From positions 1-27,857 of the forward strand of contig JAIDLO010000094.1 of the NCBI GenBank assembly GCA_029050995.1: a stretch of DNA of 27,857 nucleotides, read 5' to 3'. Below the pieces are notes generated by a model. It was given only the letters and a program-made list of their open reading frames with translations. It had not been told where the DNA came from and did not search any database. Positions 6,896 through 16,700 of the stretch are shown in pieces. Each line of letters begins with the position of its first letter. Position 1 is the stretch's first letter. The position numbers were made by a program, and so were the translations under genes. The DNA is from Eubacterium sp. Its GTDB lineage: Bacteria; Bacillota; Clostridia; Oscillospirales; Acutalibacteraceae.

Positions 6896-7615
6896 TTATA
6901 TATAAAGGCTTTTTACCTGCTCACGGGCAAAGATTTCAATTGTATTATCAAGGGGCAAAAGCTTGGCTTCGCCATACTTTTTCTTCAATGCTTTTTCAAT
7001 CATCATATCCGCAAAGCCGGGGTTTTTCGGAAGCATAGGACCGTGACAATATGTGCCGAAAGTATTTTTATACCGAACGCCCTCTTTTTTATCCTTTCCG
7101 TTATTTCCAAATCCTTTTATAACCTTGCCGAGGGGTTTAAGTCCATTGCAGAGATAGGTTCTGCCCGAATGATTTTCAAAGCCGATAATTTTCATTTTAT
7201 CAGCAGTCTTATAGGCATAATTTCCGATTAATCTTTTATCACAGCCAACAGTATAAAAATCAAGAATCCCCGTAAATTTCATTCGTTCTCCCGTATGCGT
7301 TTCATAATAATTTCCAAGCAGCTGAAAGCCGCCACATATTGCAAGAAGCACTGTTCCCTTTTCTATTTCATTTTTTAATACTTCATCCGCTCCCCTGCCT
7401 AAATCTTTCAGAATAAGCGATTGTTCAAAATCCTGCCCGCCGCCGATAAAGATAATATCATAATCATTATCACGCAGTTTTTTTGCAGAATCCAGACGAT
7501 AGATATTACAATCTATTCCGCGCCATTTCATTCTTTTTTCAAGGCAGAGGATATTACCGCTGTCGCCGTAAAGATTCAGCAAATCGGGATAAAGATGCGC
7601 AATTTTAAGCTTCAT
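6896..7615 (-). CDS. gatD: Lipid II isoglutaminyl synthase, glutaminase subunit GatD
   Basis: GatD releases ammonia from glutamine and passes it to MurT, which amidates the alpha-carboxyl of D-Glu in lipid II to give D-isoglutamine. The 239-residue protein is a stand-alone class I (triad) glutamine amidotransferase of the cobyric-acid-synthase type: IIFIGGGQDFEQ at about 54-65, the nucleophile loop LLAICGGFQLLG with C94, and TYCHGPMLPKNP with H191. LYGDSGNILCLEKR near the N-terminus is typical of GatD. Its ATG overlaps the murT stop codon in an ATGA arrangement, which fits the obligate 1:1 complex. The extra open frame on the opposite strand is a shadow. Confidence 0.95.
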   Translation of the reverse strand: MKLKIAHLYPDLLNLYGDSGNILCLEKRMKWRGIDCNIYRLDSAKKLRDNDYDIIFIGGGQDFEQSLILKDLGRGADEVLKNEIEKGTVLLAICGGFQLLGNYYETHTGERMKFTGILDFYTVGCDKRLIGNYAYKTADKMKIIGFENHSGRTYLCNGLKPLGKVIKGFGNNGKDKKEGVRYKNTFGTYCHGPMLPKNPGFADMMIEKALKKKYGEAKLLPLDNTIEIFAREQVKSLYI

Positions 7616-8916
7616 TTCCAGAATTCATCCTTTTTATATTTTTGAGCAAGATAAGGGCGAAGCGCCATCATTGCTGTATAGGTTGGAATAATAACCGTGT
7701 TTTCCACATCCGTTACAGCGTAAAATTCCTCATAGCTTGTTATGATATTCGGCTCATAGCCCTCGTATTTCAGGCGAAGCGCCATATCGCCCGAACGAAC
7801 GCCGAACGCATAAATGTTTTCAACACTTTCGCCGATTTCAATATCAGCATCCCATATCCACGAAACATCACAGCCGTCTGCCGCATTATCATTTAACACG
7901 AAAACAAGATTACTGATTTTAAGCGGTTTTATATAATTCATTGTCTGCGTAAAACCGGCAGGATTTTTAACAAGCAGCATTTTAATTGAACCGAAATTTT
8001 CCATTCTTCCGAATGCACCGCTGAAGCTTTTAAGCGAATTTTCAAGCGTTTGTAGATCAATACCAAGAACAGAAAGAACAGCAGCCGAGCCAATGGAATT
8101 ATAGATATTATAAACACCGCCGAGATTGATTTTAAAGATAGAATTATGCCCGTTTAGATTTACGAAAACAGATGAAAAATCAACGCCTGTTTCAAGAATT
8201 GCTTCTACGGAAAAATCGGGATTTTCTCTTTTATATCCGCAGTTTTCGCAGTAAAATCCGCCAAGCTGGCTGTAGGTTTTATAATTGTATTTATAAAGAG
8301 ATTTGCAGAAAATACAGTAATCCGTATCGCTTCTTCCGCCCATCTGCAGCGGGATATTGATTCCATAGGTACAGCATTTATTTGGAAGCCTTGAAAGGCT
8401 GTAGGTTAAAGGATCATCTGCATTGAGAACAAGGGTACAATGCGGCATATTTTCAGCACCCGTTTTTATTGCAGAAAGTGTTGACGAAACCTCGCCGTAT
8501 CTGTCAAGCTGATCACGGAAAACATTCGTTACCAGCAGGATTTCAGCATCAATATATCGGCTTACCTTTTTCAGCGCATTTTCATCACATTCAATGAGCG
8601 CATACTCCTTTTTGCATCTGCCGAACAAATCCGAATTCATAATAAAAGCAGTGGTAATACCTGTTATAAGATTTGCGCCCGAACGGTTCATAAAATAGCT
8701 TTTTCCGCTTTCCTTCAATCCCTCTTCAACCATTCGTGCCGAGGTTGTTTTACCGTTTGTGCCGGTTATCATAATAACCTTAACACCCTTTGAAAGCTTA
8801 ACAAGTATATTACCTTTTAAAAACAACGCAATTCTTCCGGGCAGAGTTGTTGCCCCTCTTTTCAGCATTTTTAAAACCTTTTCAGCCAATTTGGCAATAA
8901 TCACAGCAATAATCAT
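7612..8916 (-). CDS. murT: Lipid II isoglutaminyl synthase, Mur-ligase-like subunit MurT
   Basis: MurT activates the lipid II glutamate carboxylate with ATP and uses ammonia from GatD, at the inner face of the membrane. The 434 residues show the Mur ligase core with P-loop ITGTNGKTT (residues 50-58), then YALIECDENAL and LLVTNVFRDQLDRYGE. A four-Cys zinc ribbon (C201, C204, C223, C226) is inserted in the middle domain, as in other MurT proteins. The C-terminal DUF1727 region ends PTYTAMMALRPYLAQK. The start at 8916 lacks a good ribosome site, but it keeps the short N-terminal helix that precedes LPGRIA in this family. A TATACT box (8922-8927) lies so close that the message may be leaderless. 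A start at 8868, with AAAGG upstream, is the alternative. Confidence 0.95.
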   Translation of the reverse strand: MIIAVIIAKLAEKVLKMLKRGATTLPGRIALFLKGNILVKLSKGVKVIMITGTNGKTTSARMVEEGLKESGKSYFMNRSGANLITGITTAFIMNSDLFGRCKKEYALIECDENALKKVSRYIDAEILLVTNVFRDQLDRYGEVSSTLSAIKTGAENMPHCTLVLNADDPLTYSLSRLPNKCCTYGINIPLQMGGRSDTDYCIFCKSLYKYNYKTYSQLGGFYCENCGYKRENPDFSVEAILETGVDFSSVFVNLNGHNSIFKINLGGVYNIYNSIGSAAVLSVLGIDLQTLENSLKSFSGAFGRMENFGSIKMLLVKNPAGFTQTMNYIKPLKISNLVFVLNDNAADGCDVSWIWDADIEIGESVENIYAFGVRSGDMALRLKYEGYEPNIITSYEEFYAVTDVENTVIIPTYTAMMALRPYLAQKYKKDEFWK

Positions 8917-8927
8917 ATTAAAGTATA

Positions 8928-8955
8928 TTGATTAAAATAAATTTTATGATAAAAT
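8928..8955 (+). promoter_or_regulatory. Candidate promoter for the monophosphatase-radical SAM operon
   Basis: TTGATT (8928-8933) and TAAAAT (8950-8955) are spaced by 16 nt. The implied leader is only about 10 nt, barely including the AGAGGTG ribosome site. It overlaps the murT upstream region, so the two units are divergent. Confidence 0.5.
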
Positions 8956-8971
8956 AACAGAGGTGATTAAA

Positions 8972-9742
8972 ATGTTGGAAAAAATTATTGAAACAGTAAA
9001 AAAAGCAGGCGAAATCTACAAAAGCGCCGCAGGCAATTTAGGGATAGAAAGCAAGGGCTCTGCTGTAAATCTTGTTACGGAATATGATAAAAAGATACAG
9101 GATTTCCTGTTTGAAGAGCTTTCAAAAATCATTCCAAACTGCTCCTTTTTAGGCGAAGAGGGCGAGGACAACAAGGAGCTTTCAGACGGCTATTGCTTTA
9201 TCATTGACCCGATTGACGGCACAACAAATTTCATAAAAGGCTTTCAACACAGCGCAATTTCCGTTGGACTTGCCAAGGACAAGGAGCTGATCGCAGGCGT
9301 TGTGCTTGATCCTGATTTAAACAATCTTTATTATGCAGAAAAAGGCAAGGGCGCTTATCTGAACGGAAAGCAAATCCATGTTTCAGACTGCAATTTGCAG
9401 AACAGTCTTGTGCTTTTCGGTACATGCCCATATGAGCATGAGCTTGCAGAAAAGACCTTTGCACTTACAAAAGAGGTTTTCTACAACGCCATTGAGGTAA
9501 GACGAGGCGGAAGCGCGGCTCTTGACATATGCTATGTCGCGGCAGGCAAGGCAGATTTATATTATGAGCTTATCATAAGACCTTGGGATTTTGCAGGCGC
9601 AACCATTATTCTGGAAGAAGCAGGCGGAACATTCTGTACGCTTGAAAAGAACGCAATAGACTGCGGAAAAATCAGCTCTTATGTATGCGGAAACAAAACA
9701 AATATAGAGGAATTCTTTAAAATTGCAGATGAAATATTATAG
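8972..9742 (+). CDS. Inositol monophosphatase family protein (SuhB-like)
   Basis: A Mg2+-dependent phosphatase of the inositol monophosphatase fold, 256 residues, normal length. The metal-binding motifs are all present: FLGEEG (E62/E63), IDPIDGTTNFIKG (D79, I81, D82) and PWDFAGA (D206). Substrates in this family include inositol-1-phosphate, fructose-1,6-bisphosphate, 3'-phosphoadenosine-5'-phosphate and NADP; this sequence does not decide among them. I start at the ATG at 8972, 7 nt after AGAGGTG, rather than the GTG at 8963. The gene overlaps the radical SAM gene by 14 nt, so the two are translated together. Confidence 0.92.
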   Translation: MLEKIIETVKKAGEIYKSAAGNLGIESKGSAVNLVTEYDKKIQDFLFEELSKIIPNCSFLGEEGEDNKELSDGYCFIIDPIDGTTNFIKGFQHSAISVGLAKDKELIAGVVLDPDLNNLYYAEKGKGAYLNGKQIHVSDCNLQNSLVLFGTCPYEHELAEKTFALTKEVFYNAIEVRRGGSAALDICYVAAGKADLYYELIIRPWDFAGATIILEEAGGTFCTLEKNAIDCGKISSYVCGNKTNIEEFFKIADEIL

Positions 9743-10604
9743 TTTTAATCAGTATTTAAAGGACACTTTCGGCTGCAAGGTTTACAAAATCAGCATAAAC
9801 GCAGGCTTTACCTGCCCGAACAGAGACGGAAAGATAGATACAAGAGGCTGTATTTTCTGTTCAAAGGGCGGCAGCGGAGATTTTGCAGAAGACGCAAAGC
9901 TATCCATAACCGAGCAGATTGAAAGCGGCAAAAAAAGAGTTGAAAAGAAAATAAAAAGCGGAAAATACATTGCCTATTTTCAGGCTTTTACAAATACTTA
10001 TGCGCCGATTGAAACGCTGAAAGCTAAGTTTTATGAAGCAACCCGGCATCCCGATATTGTTGCACTTTCAATCGCAACACGACCCGACTGCCTGCCGGAT
10101 GAAGTTATTGCGCTTTTAAAAGAATTAAACAATATCAAGCCTGTTTTTGTTGAATTAGGCTTGCAGACGATTCACGAAAAAACGGCAGAATATATAAGAC
10201 GAGGCTACACGCTTGCTGTTTATGATACTGCTTTGAAAAAGCTGAAAGAAGCAGGGATAAATGTTGTTACCCATATTATTTTAGGACTGCCGAACGAAAC
10301 AAAAGAGGATATGTTGAAATCCGTTGACTATGTATGCAAAGCCGGAACAGACGGAATTAAGCTTCAATTACTGCATATTTTGAAAGAAACAGACCTTGCA
10401 GATGCATATTTAAGTGGCAAGGTAAACGCCTTTACACTTGAAGAATATGTTGACATTATAAAAGAATGTGTCAAAATAATCCCCGAAAATATCGTAATTC
10501 ACCGCTTAACAGGCGACGGAGCAAAGAAAGATTTGATTGCACCACTCTGGAGCGCAGACAAGAAAAATGTTTTGAATAAAATTAACAAAGCACTTAGCGA
10601 ATAA
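9729..10604 (+). CDS. Radical SAM protein, TIGR01212/YhcC family
   Basis: The 291-residue protein begins MKYYSFNQYLKDTFGCKVYK and carries the cluster motif C29-x11-C41-x2-C44 (TCPNRDG...GCIFC), the unusual wide spacing of the YhcC family rather than Cx3Cx2C. After it come GGSGDF, a TIM-barrel with YFQAFTNTYAP, IATRPDCLPDEV, ELGLQTIHEKTAEYIRRGYT and THIILGLPNETKEDM, and a C-terminal HRLTGDGAKKDLIAPLW segment. This matches the family along its whole length. The cellular substrate of YhcC proteins was not known to me. It has no strong ribosome site and relies on overlap with the upstream phosphatase gene. The stop codon lies in the loop of the terminator hairpin. Confidence 0.93.
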   Translation: MKYYSFNQYLKDTFGCKVYKISINAGFTCPNRDGKIDTRGCIFCSKGGSGDFAEDAKLSITEQIESGKKRVEKKIKSGKYIAYFQAFTNTYAPIETLKAKFYEATRHPDIVALSIATRPDCLPDEVIALLKELNNIKPVFVELGLQTIHEKTAEYIRRGYTLAVYDTALKKLKEAGINVVTHIILGLPNETKEDMLKSVDYVCKAGTDGIKLQLLHILKETDLADAYLSGKVNAFTLEEYVDIIKECVKIIPENIVIHRLTGDGAKKDLIAPLWSADKKNVLNKINKALSE

Positions 10605-10624
10605 ACGCTAAGTGCTTTTCTTTT
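10590..10624. terminator. Bidirectional intrinsic terminator between convergent genes
   Basis: A perfect 10-bp stem GCACTTAGCG/CGCTAAGTGC with a 6-nt loop is followed by TTTTCTTTT on the plus strand. The minus strand has a weaker T-rich tail. It contains the radical SAM stop codon and abuts the stop of the DUF4179 gene. Confidence 0.88.
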
Positions 10625-11684
10625 ATGCTTCGTAAACTACCGTATCAAAAACCGTTATGGATTGAATATCATCAGGATTGATAATATACTTTTCAAAATT
10701 GACTTCAATGGTTACTTTTGCTTTTTGACCAACTGTTTTTATGCTCATTAAATCAACATTAAGAGAATTGTTATCATATCCCTCTGCATAAACAGATCCG
10801 TCTTTCATTTTGATAATAACCTTTGCTGTACCTGATTTAAATCTATTTTCAGCAGATTTCGTTTCATCAACTGATGCTTCTTCAATATCAGTTTCAGTTG
10901 CATCTATATAAAGTGCGATTGGTGAAACTTCCATATTGGTAATTTTAAAGGTATTTGTAGAGTCAACCCCGGATACATAATAGAATACCGAATCAGATTT
11001 AAATTTCTGCTTTATATCTGTTTTACCAATACTAAATTCGAATTTCCAAGTGCCATCAATACTATCCGCATCTATTCCATAATAACGGATACTATTGAAA
11101 TTAAGCTTAACATTGCTATTATTCTTTATACCTTGAAAATCTGAAATCGTTAAATAAAAAACATCATTATTTAAATTCGTTGCAAAGTTTCTATATTCAA
11201 CTTCTTTGCCATCAATAAATAAAAACATATTATCTATATCAGGAACAAGAATACCTGCATCCTCACTTGGGCAATCAAACACAGCATAAATTGTTGAATT
11301 ATCGCTTAAAACCTGCTTTAATTTAAATTCATAACCTTTTGATTCACTTGAAACATTTATAGTCTTACCCAATGCATTCAAATCAATATTTTCGCTGATA
11401 TTGAAAAGTTTAGTCATACTGCTGTCCGGCTTAAAATAAACTGTTGCACCAACGGTTACAGAGGTAAAAAGGATTAAGAACACTGCCGCAAACGCAATAA
11501 TTGTTTTGAAAGAAAGGCGTCTGGCTTTAGAACGCTTATCCTTTTTATTTTCTTCCTCCGTTATAACTCTTTCTTTAATCTTCTGTGCAATTGTTTCATT
11601 ATAATTGATTTTAACACTATCTATAATAGCTTCAGTTTCTTCAACATCAATAGTATTTAAAATATCGGAAAGATTATATTTCAT
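10623..11684 (-). CDS. DUF4179-domain membrane protein, probable anti-sigma factor
   Basis: A 353-residue single-pass protein. Residues 1-55 are cytoplasmic, acidic then basic (ENKKDKRSKARR); one membrane helix spans about 60-82 (TIIAFAAVFLILFTSVTVGA). The remaining 270 residues are a beta-rich extracellular domain with no catalytic motif. The order (short N-terminus, basic stop, helix, FKPDSSMTKLF..., then Ig-like strands) is that of DUF4179 proteins, which are routinely encoded after ECF sigma factors in Clostridia and are assumed to hold the sigma factor at the membrane. The start codon overlaps the sigma gene by 11 nt, and AAAGGAG inside the sigma gene's last codons is its ribosome site. 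What it senses is unknown. Confidence 0.82.
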   Translation of the reverse strand: MKYNLSDILNTIDVEETEAIIDSVKINYNETIAQKIKERVITEEENKKDKRSKARRLSFKTIIAFAAVFLILFTSVTVGATVYFKPDSSMTKLFNISENIDLNALGKTINVSSESKGYEFKLKQVLSDNSTIYAVFDCPSEDAGILVPDIDNMFLFIDGKEVEYRNFATNLNNDVFYLTISDFQGIKNNSNVKLNFNSIRYYGIDADSIDGTWKFEFSIGKTDIKQKFKSDSVFYYVSGVDSTNTFKITNMEVSPIALYIDATETDIEEASVDETKSAENRFKSGTAKVIIKMKDGSVYAEGYDNNSLNVDLMSIKTVGQKAKVTIEVNFEKYIINPDDIQSITVFDTVVYEA

Positions 11685-12240
11685 AGTTTTCTCCTTTCAA
11701 TTCTTTTTCGATTTTGCGGAGAGCCCTTGAAAGCCGCTTGCGAACATTATCATTGCTAAGCCCCGTAACAGCAGCAATTTCCTTTGAGCTTTCCCCTAAA
11801 TAAAATCGGTGAATAAGTATTGTTGAATCAGGCTCGCCGAGCGCATTTATAATTGAAATCAGCTTTTTTCTGATTTCCCTTTGCTGAACTTCATCCTCAA
11901 GATTAAAATTATCCGGCAAATCAATAAATTCTTCCTTATCATCCAGCAGTTTTACATCATAATTTGCTGATGATTTTCTGAATTTATCAACGGCTTTTCT
12001 TTTTGTAATAACCATAAGATAAGCTGCAATACTGCCCTTTGATAAATCAACGCTTTCTATCTGATTATAAAAGGTAATGAAAACATCACTTACTACCTCT
12101 TCAATGTCTTCAGCAGAACAAACTGAGGATATTTTATTCCTTACAATCGTATAAACAAGCGGTGTATACTGATCTATTAGATATGAAAGTCCTTTATTCT
12201 GATCGGACCGAATCATTTTAATCAATGCTGAATCAAACAT
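11674..12240 (-). CDS. ECF-type RNA polymerase sigma factor
   Basis: A 188-residue sigma-70-family protein with only regions 2 and 4. Region 2 (about 10-78) includes LIDQYTPLVYTIVRNKI, AEDIEEVVSDVFITFYNQI and AYLMVITKRKAVDKFRK, the core-binding and -10-melting helices. Region 4 (about 125-180) has ILIHRFYLGESSKEIAAVTGLSNDNVRKRLSRALRKIEKEL, a clear helix-turn-helix. The linker is acidic. I begin at the ATG at 12240, with AAAGGAG 7 nt upstream. With the DUF4179 gene it makes an envelope-signalling pair, most likely autoregulated. The upstream region carries a perfect 15-bp palindrome, but I cannot assign an ECF promoter with confidence. Confidence 0.92.
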   Translation of the reverse strand: MFDSALIKMIRSDQNKGLSYLIDQYTPLVYTIVRNKISSVCSAEDIEEVVSDVFITFYNQIESVDLSKGSIAAYLMVITKRKAVDKFRKSSANYDVKLLDDKEEFIDLPDNFNLEDEVQQREIRKKLISIINALGEPDSTILIHRFYLGESSKEIAAVTGLSNDNVRKRLSRALRKIEKELKGENYEI

Positions 12241-12317
12241 ATTCACTCTCCTTTCGTAAGACAATCAAAATCGCCTTGGGGAATTCCCTACACTCTTATA
12301 TTCGCAAAGCACATAGT

Positions 12318-12332
12318 TATTGTGACACAATA
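12318..12332. promoter_or_regulatory. 15-bp palindrome in the sigma-operon upstream region, candidate operator
   Basis: TATTGTG-A-CACAATA is perfectly symmetrical about position 12325 and lies 78 nt upstream of the sigma start codon. The minus strand also reads TTGAAA-N17-TATGTG across it, a possible weak sigma-A promoter. I do not recognise it as a named box. Confidence 0.4.
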
Positions 12333-12336
12333 TTTC

Positions 12337-12376
12337 AAAAAATTTAATGCGTGGCAGGTTAACCTTACCACGCATT
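12337..12376 (-). terminator. Intrinsic terminator of the glycosidase operon
   Basis: A 9-bp stem AATGCGTGG/CCACGCATT encloses the self-complementary AGGTTAACCT. On the minus strand it is followed by AAA and then T6. It begins 4 nt after the alpha-fucosidase stop. Confidence 0.85.
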
Positions 12377-12379
12377 TTT

Positions 12380-13762
12380 TTATTCATAAAAACCTATTTC
12401 GGAAATAACAGGATTGCTTCTACTTTGACGGACAACAAGCCTTGCGCCAACGCATTTTTTACCTTTTAATGCAATTATTTTACACGAACCGATAATCGTT
12501 TCGGAAGCAGCCTTTATAAACTTTCCGTTTTTCTTTTTGATATAAATATCAAAGCTTTCCACTCTTTGGGATTTTCTGATATCCTCTTTTAAAACAACAT
12601 ATTTCAATTTTCTTGCTGAATCAAACGCAAAATCAATATAACCGTCCTGCTCGGTAAATTCGCCGGGCTTATCAATCAGTATCGGATTTGCCGTTAAACG
12701 CTGAATCTTTTTTCCAAGAGATTTAAGCGCACGAACATCCCTGCGATGAATAACACCCTTATCTGTTGGCGGAACATTTAGAAGAAATGTGCAGTTCTTT
12801 CCGACGGAAGAAAGATAAAGATTAAACAGCTTTTTGCCGTTTTTAACGGTAAAATTCTCATCCTTACTGTAAAACCAGCCTTTACGGATAGATACATCCA
12901 CCTCGGCAGGATACCACCACAGCTCTTCACTGCCCGAAAGCACCTTTCTGCTGCCCAAATCCTCGTCCTTTGATGTTAAGGTTTTTAGCTTTACAGCATC
13001 CTTTTCTGAATGCTGGCTGTGCTTGCTTATTGTTTCTGCCATACAAAGAGATTTCGGAACAACTGAAAATTCGGATTTTCTTGTTTTGCCGCCCTCATTG
13101 CCTACCCAGCGGATATCAGGGCCGCAAATTGCAATATTGGCAGACGGCTGAAGAGAGCGGATAAGCGCATAATACCTTTGCCAATCGTATTCAAACGCTC
13201 TTGCATTTGCACCCTTGGCGCCATCAAACCAAACCTCGTTTATTTCGCCGTAATTTGTTAAAAGCTCCGTAAGCTGATTACAGAAATAATCATTATATGC
13301 ATCTGTTCCGTAAGTTTCTTCATGCATATCCCAAGGGGAGAGATAAACACCAAAGTAAAGGCTTTCAGCTTTACAAGCATCTGAAACCATTTTAACAATA
13401 TCGCCGTCAAACTCAGAGCTTTTAACTGAAAAATCGGTATATTTTGACGGCCATAAGCAGAAACCGTCATGGTGCTTACAGGTTAAAATGATACCGGAAG
13501 CACCAGCCGCTTTAATGCTTTTTACCCATTGCTGCGGATGAATACTTTTAATCGTAAAATCAAGCGGCGTTTCCTTGCCTGTTCCCCATTCTCTTGCAGT
13601 AGCGGTGTTCATACCGAAATGAACAAAGCAATAAAACGGATTTTCCGAAAGCCTTACCTGATTTTCATTCGGCAAAACAGATATGTATCGCTTTACCTCA
13701 TCATCAAGCAGCGGATAGCCGTTATTATTTGTTGTCCAATTCTTTTCAAACTGATTTCCCAT
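12380..13762 (-). CDS. Alpha-L-fucosidase, glycoside hydrolase family 29
   Basis: GH29 retaining fucosidases remove terminal alpha-L-fucose from glycans. The 460-residue protein has the (beta/alpha)8 barrel signatures FVHFGMNTATAREWG, GIILTCKHHDGFCLWPS (H97, H98), VYLSPWDMHE, and EVWFDGAKG with D180 as the expected nucleophile. The last 110 residues form a beta-sandwich ending in a discoidin-like strand pattern. Features such as TAREWG and the WFDGAKG region look more like the alpha-1,3/1,4-specific subgroup (GH29-B) than the broad GH29-A, but this is tentative. There is no signal peptide, so it should act in the cytoplasm on imported sugars. It is the last gene of the GH4-GH38-GH29 operon; its ATG overlaps the GH38 stop as TAATG. 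Confidence 0.92.
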   Translation of the reverse strand: MGNQFEKNWTTNNNGYPLLDDEVKRYISVLPNENQVRLSENPFYCFVHFGMNTATAREWGTGKETPLDFTIKSIHPQQWVKSIKAAGASGIILTCKHHDGFCLWPSKYTDFSVKSSEFDGDIVKMVSDACKAESLYFGVYLSPWDMHEETYGTDAYNDYFCNQLTELLTNYGEINEVWFDGAKGANARAFEYDWQRYYALIRSLQPSANIAICGPDIRWVGNEGGKTRKSEFSVVPKSLCMAETISKHSQHSEKDAVKLKTLTSKDEDLGSRKVLSGSEELWWYPAEVDVSIRKGWFYSKDENFTVKNGKKLFNLYLSSVGKNCTFLLNVPPTDKGVIHRRDVRALKSLGKKIQRLTANPILIDKPGEFTEQDGYIDFAFDSARKLKYVVLKEDIRKSQRVESFDIYIKKKNGKFIKAASETIIGSCKIIALKGKKCVGARLVVRQSRSNPVISEIGFYE

Positions 13763-16700
13763 TATTTTCTACCTTTATTTCTATGTGTAACAAAATTATC
13801 CTTATCATTCAAATTCCAAACGCATTTATACTGCTCATAACGAACACGCTCTGCGGCTGTCATTCTAAAGGTCTGCTTTCTGTTTTCATCAACCTCATCG
13901 AAAACAGGCGTGATAAGTTTATGACCGGTTCCATTATACTCGGTTGCAGAAATAATGACAACATCATTTTCAAAAGGAAGCGTTACACATTTTTTGCCTG
14001 CAACATCAATTTCTACGATATAGAAATACATACCCTTAGCAATTGCATCATTGCCGTTTACATGGCTGTGCGTTGCTTCAAAACCGAGCTTGCCGTCCTT
14101 AACATAAGCAGTATCGCCAAGATCAACAAGATCCCATGCGGCAAATGCTTCAAACATATTGTAAACCTTTTTTGAAATCTTTTCGCCGTCTACATCAAAG
14201 CTTACAGACTTATCAGCATCCAGAGAAGAACAGAGAAGGCAGAGCTTATTCGTGTTTTCGGAAATCTCAATTTTCTGTCCGTCCATAAGAAATGCATTTT
14301 CATTTGTTTTTGAAATTGCAAAATCAATACCATTTACGGAAACAACATCAGGCGTAATTTCACGAGGGATATTATACTCAAAATCAGATTTTTCCTCTCT
14401 CTGATTCGTTATGATATTTTTGTCAAACTTAACCTTAGCAGGGGTTGATTTTGCTTTTTTGCCCTTTACATTGCTTTCTTTAAGCGTAACGGCAAAGGTC
14501 TTGATTTCATACGGCTTAAAGCTTGTAACGAGTTTGCCGTTTTCAACAACAGCATCACACTTGAATTCCTCGCTTGCATACATTTCCTTTGCGGAATCAA
14601 TGCCTGCTCCAAGCTCTATAACAACATTTTCAGCGCTTTCGTTTGCGCCTTCATTCAGACGGATTATGATTTCATCACAATCCTCTGCTTTTTTCATTGC
14701 ACGGATTATAACATTATCTGCTGAAACCTTACCAAAGCTATAATCAGAGCCAAGCTTTCCGCTGTGCTTTTCAGCAAGAACAGCAGTCATCGGCTGAACA
14801 AACTTTCTTGCCTCAAGCTGTGTTGCCTTACCAACCTTGCCGCTATGGCTGAAGATTGCATAGGAATATCTGTTTAATCCGATATCAAGCATAGACTGCA
14901 TAGAGTCTATTCTGTAGTTTTTAAGCGGTGTATGAAGAACAGTTAATCTGAGCGTATTATTATCAAACTTATCCCAGCCGTATTTACATTCGCTGATAAC
15001 CGAAACGCCGAAGTTTTCACTTTCATCTGTTATATCAGCCCATTTCTGTGCAGGAACCTCAAAAAGCTTTTCGCTCATATTTTCACGCTCTATTGCACCA
15101 AGACCTAAATCAAAGGTAGCTTTTTCATTTGAGCAGTTGAACGCAAATTTGTTTTTGGCAAGTGTGCAAAGGCTCTGCCATTCAATTTCAGAATAAACCT
15201 CAACACATTCTCCGCCATCTGTAAGCGCAATGATATTCGTAAACTTAGAACGCTTTTTATCTTCCTGAACAACCTTGAAAGCGACTCTTGCAGGACCGTT
15301 TTCCGCAACGCTGACTGAAACAAGGCTTGGAATTCTATCTGCATTTTTGTTTGCTTCCTTATAATTCATTTCCCATGCAGGCCAATCCTTTGAGCCTGTA
15401 TAATTATAAAGACCAAGCACAACAGGCTCTTTAAGAAGCTCTTTTTCATCAAGCGTTTTATCAAGAATAGATTCAATATTACCCTGCTTATTCAGCCTTA
15501 CAATATATTTCTGATTTTCAGCAGTTGTATCATTGATTGAGATTTCAGAAACAACCTTGCAAGGCTCATCACTCGGACGAACATCATAAGCACGGAAGCC
15601 AAGGCTCTTAACAGAAGCAATGAAAACAATTTCCATAACGCCGTTTTTAATTGAATTTACCTGGCTTTTAACCTCTTTGCCCTTGTTGTCAAAAACTCTT
15701 ACATAATGCTTATTTATATTTTCAAGTCTGATTGTAACCGCAGAAGTAATATCTGCTTCAATCGGGTTGGAAACAACAACAGGAATACCTGTGCAGAAAT
15801 CTGTTTTAACAAGCGTTGAAACAGCAGCAGTTGAAGCCTCAAGCTCACTCTTAAACTGATTAGCAGACATTGCATAATCATTCCAGCTTCTGCGATATGC
15901 ACGCTGAACAGATGTACCCGGCATATCATCATGGAACTGATGCGCAATAAAGCGTTTCCATGAGCGGTTGATGACTTCGCTGTTATAATCATAAGTACCG
16001 AGATAAGATGCAACAACGCTGTTGCGTTCAGCAAGATCTGCAAGCTCTTCACAGCGTCTGTTCCAGCGCTTGCCCACTGCACGGGAGGTATATCCGCCAA
16101 CGCCGTGATTCTGCATAACCAGCTCTGTTTTCCACGCAGGGAGCTTATCTCTCTGCTCGACTGTTAATTTATTTTCAATATCGTGATAAATCTCATCAGC
16201 AGTAGCAACATAAACCTCGATATCATCAGTATCATTTTTCTTTGTTTCTTCCTCAACAAAGGCAATAGATTTTTCCTTTGGTGCACCGCCTCTATCGCCG
16301 ATACCGTGAAACATATAAGTCCAGTCTAAATCATATTCTTCATTTTTCTTGAATTTATCAAGCACGAAATCCCAATCACGAAGTTTTGTAAAGGTATAGT
16401 AATAATCATGCGGATTTACGCAGGCATAGACATAGTTTCCGTCTACACCATACCATTTGCCGATATCAAACGGCGTTCCGTAAGCAGAACCCCAAGTAAG
16501 CTTCTGCGTTGTAAAGCCCTTAAGATTTGCATGCTTTTCGATAGACGGCAAAGCCCAGCCGAAGCCGAAGCAATCGGGCAGATAGATATCAACGCTTCTT
16601 TTGCCGAAGGTTTTTTCAAAGTAAGAATTGCCGAAAAGAATATTTCTGAAAAGCGCTTCAGGGGACGGGATATTCGTATCTCCGTTTTCAAAAGCAGAGC

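Noticed and set aside
13729..14175. 148-codon open frame on the plus strand at the GH29/GH38 junction
   Set aside because: It spans the coding ends of two clear glycosidase genes on the other strand and encodes no family motif.
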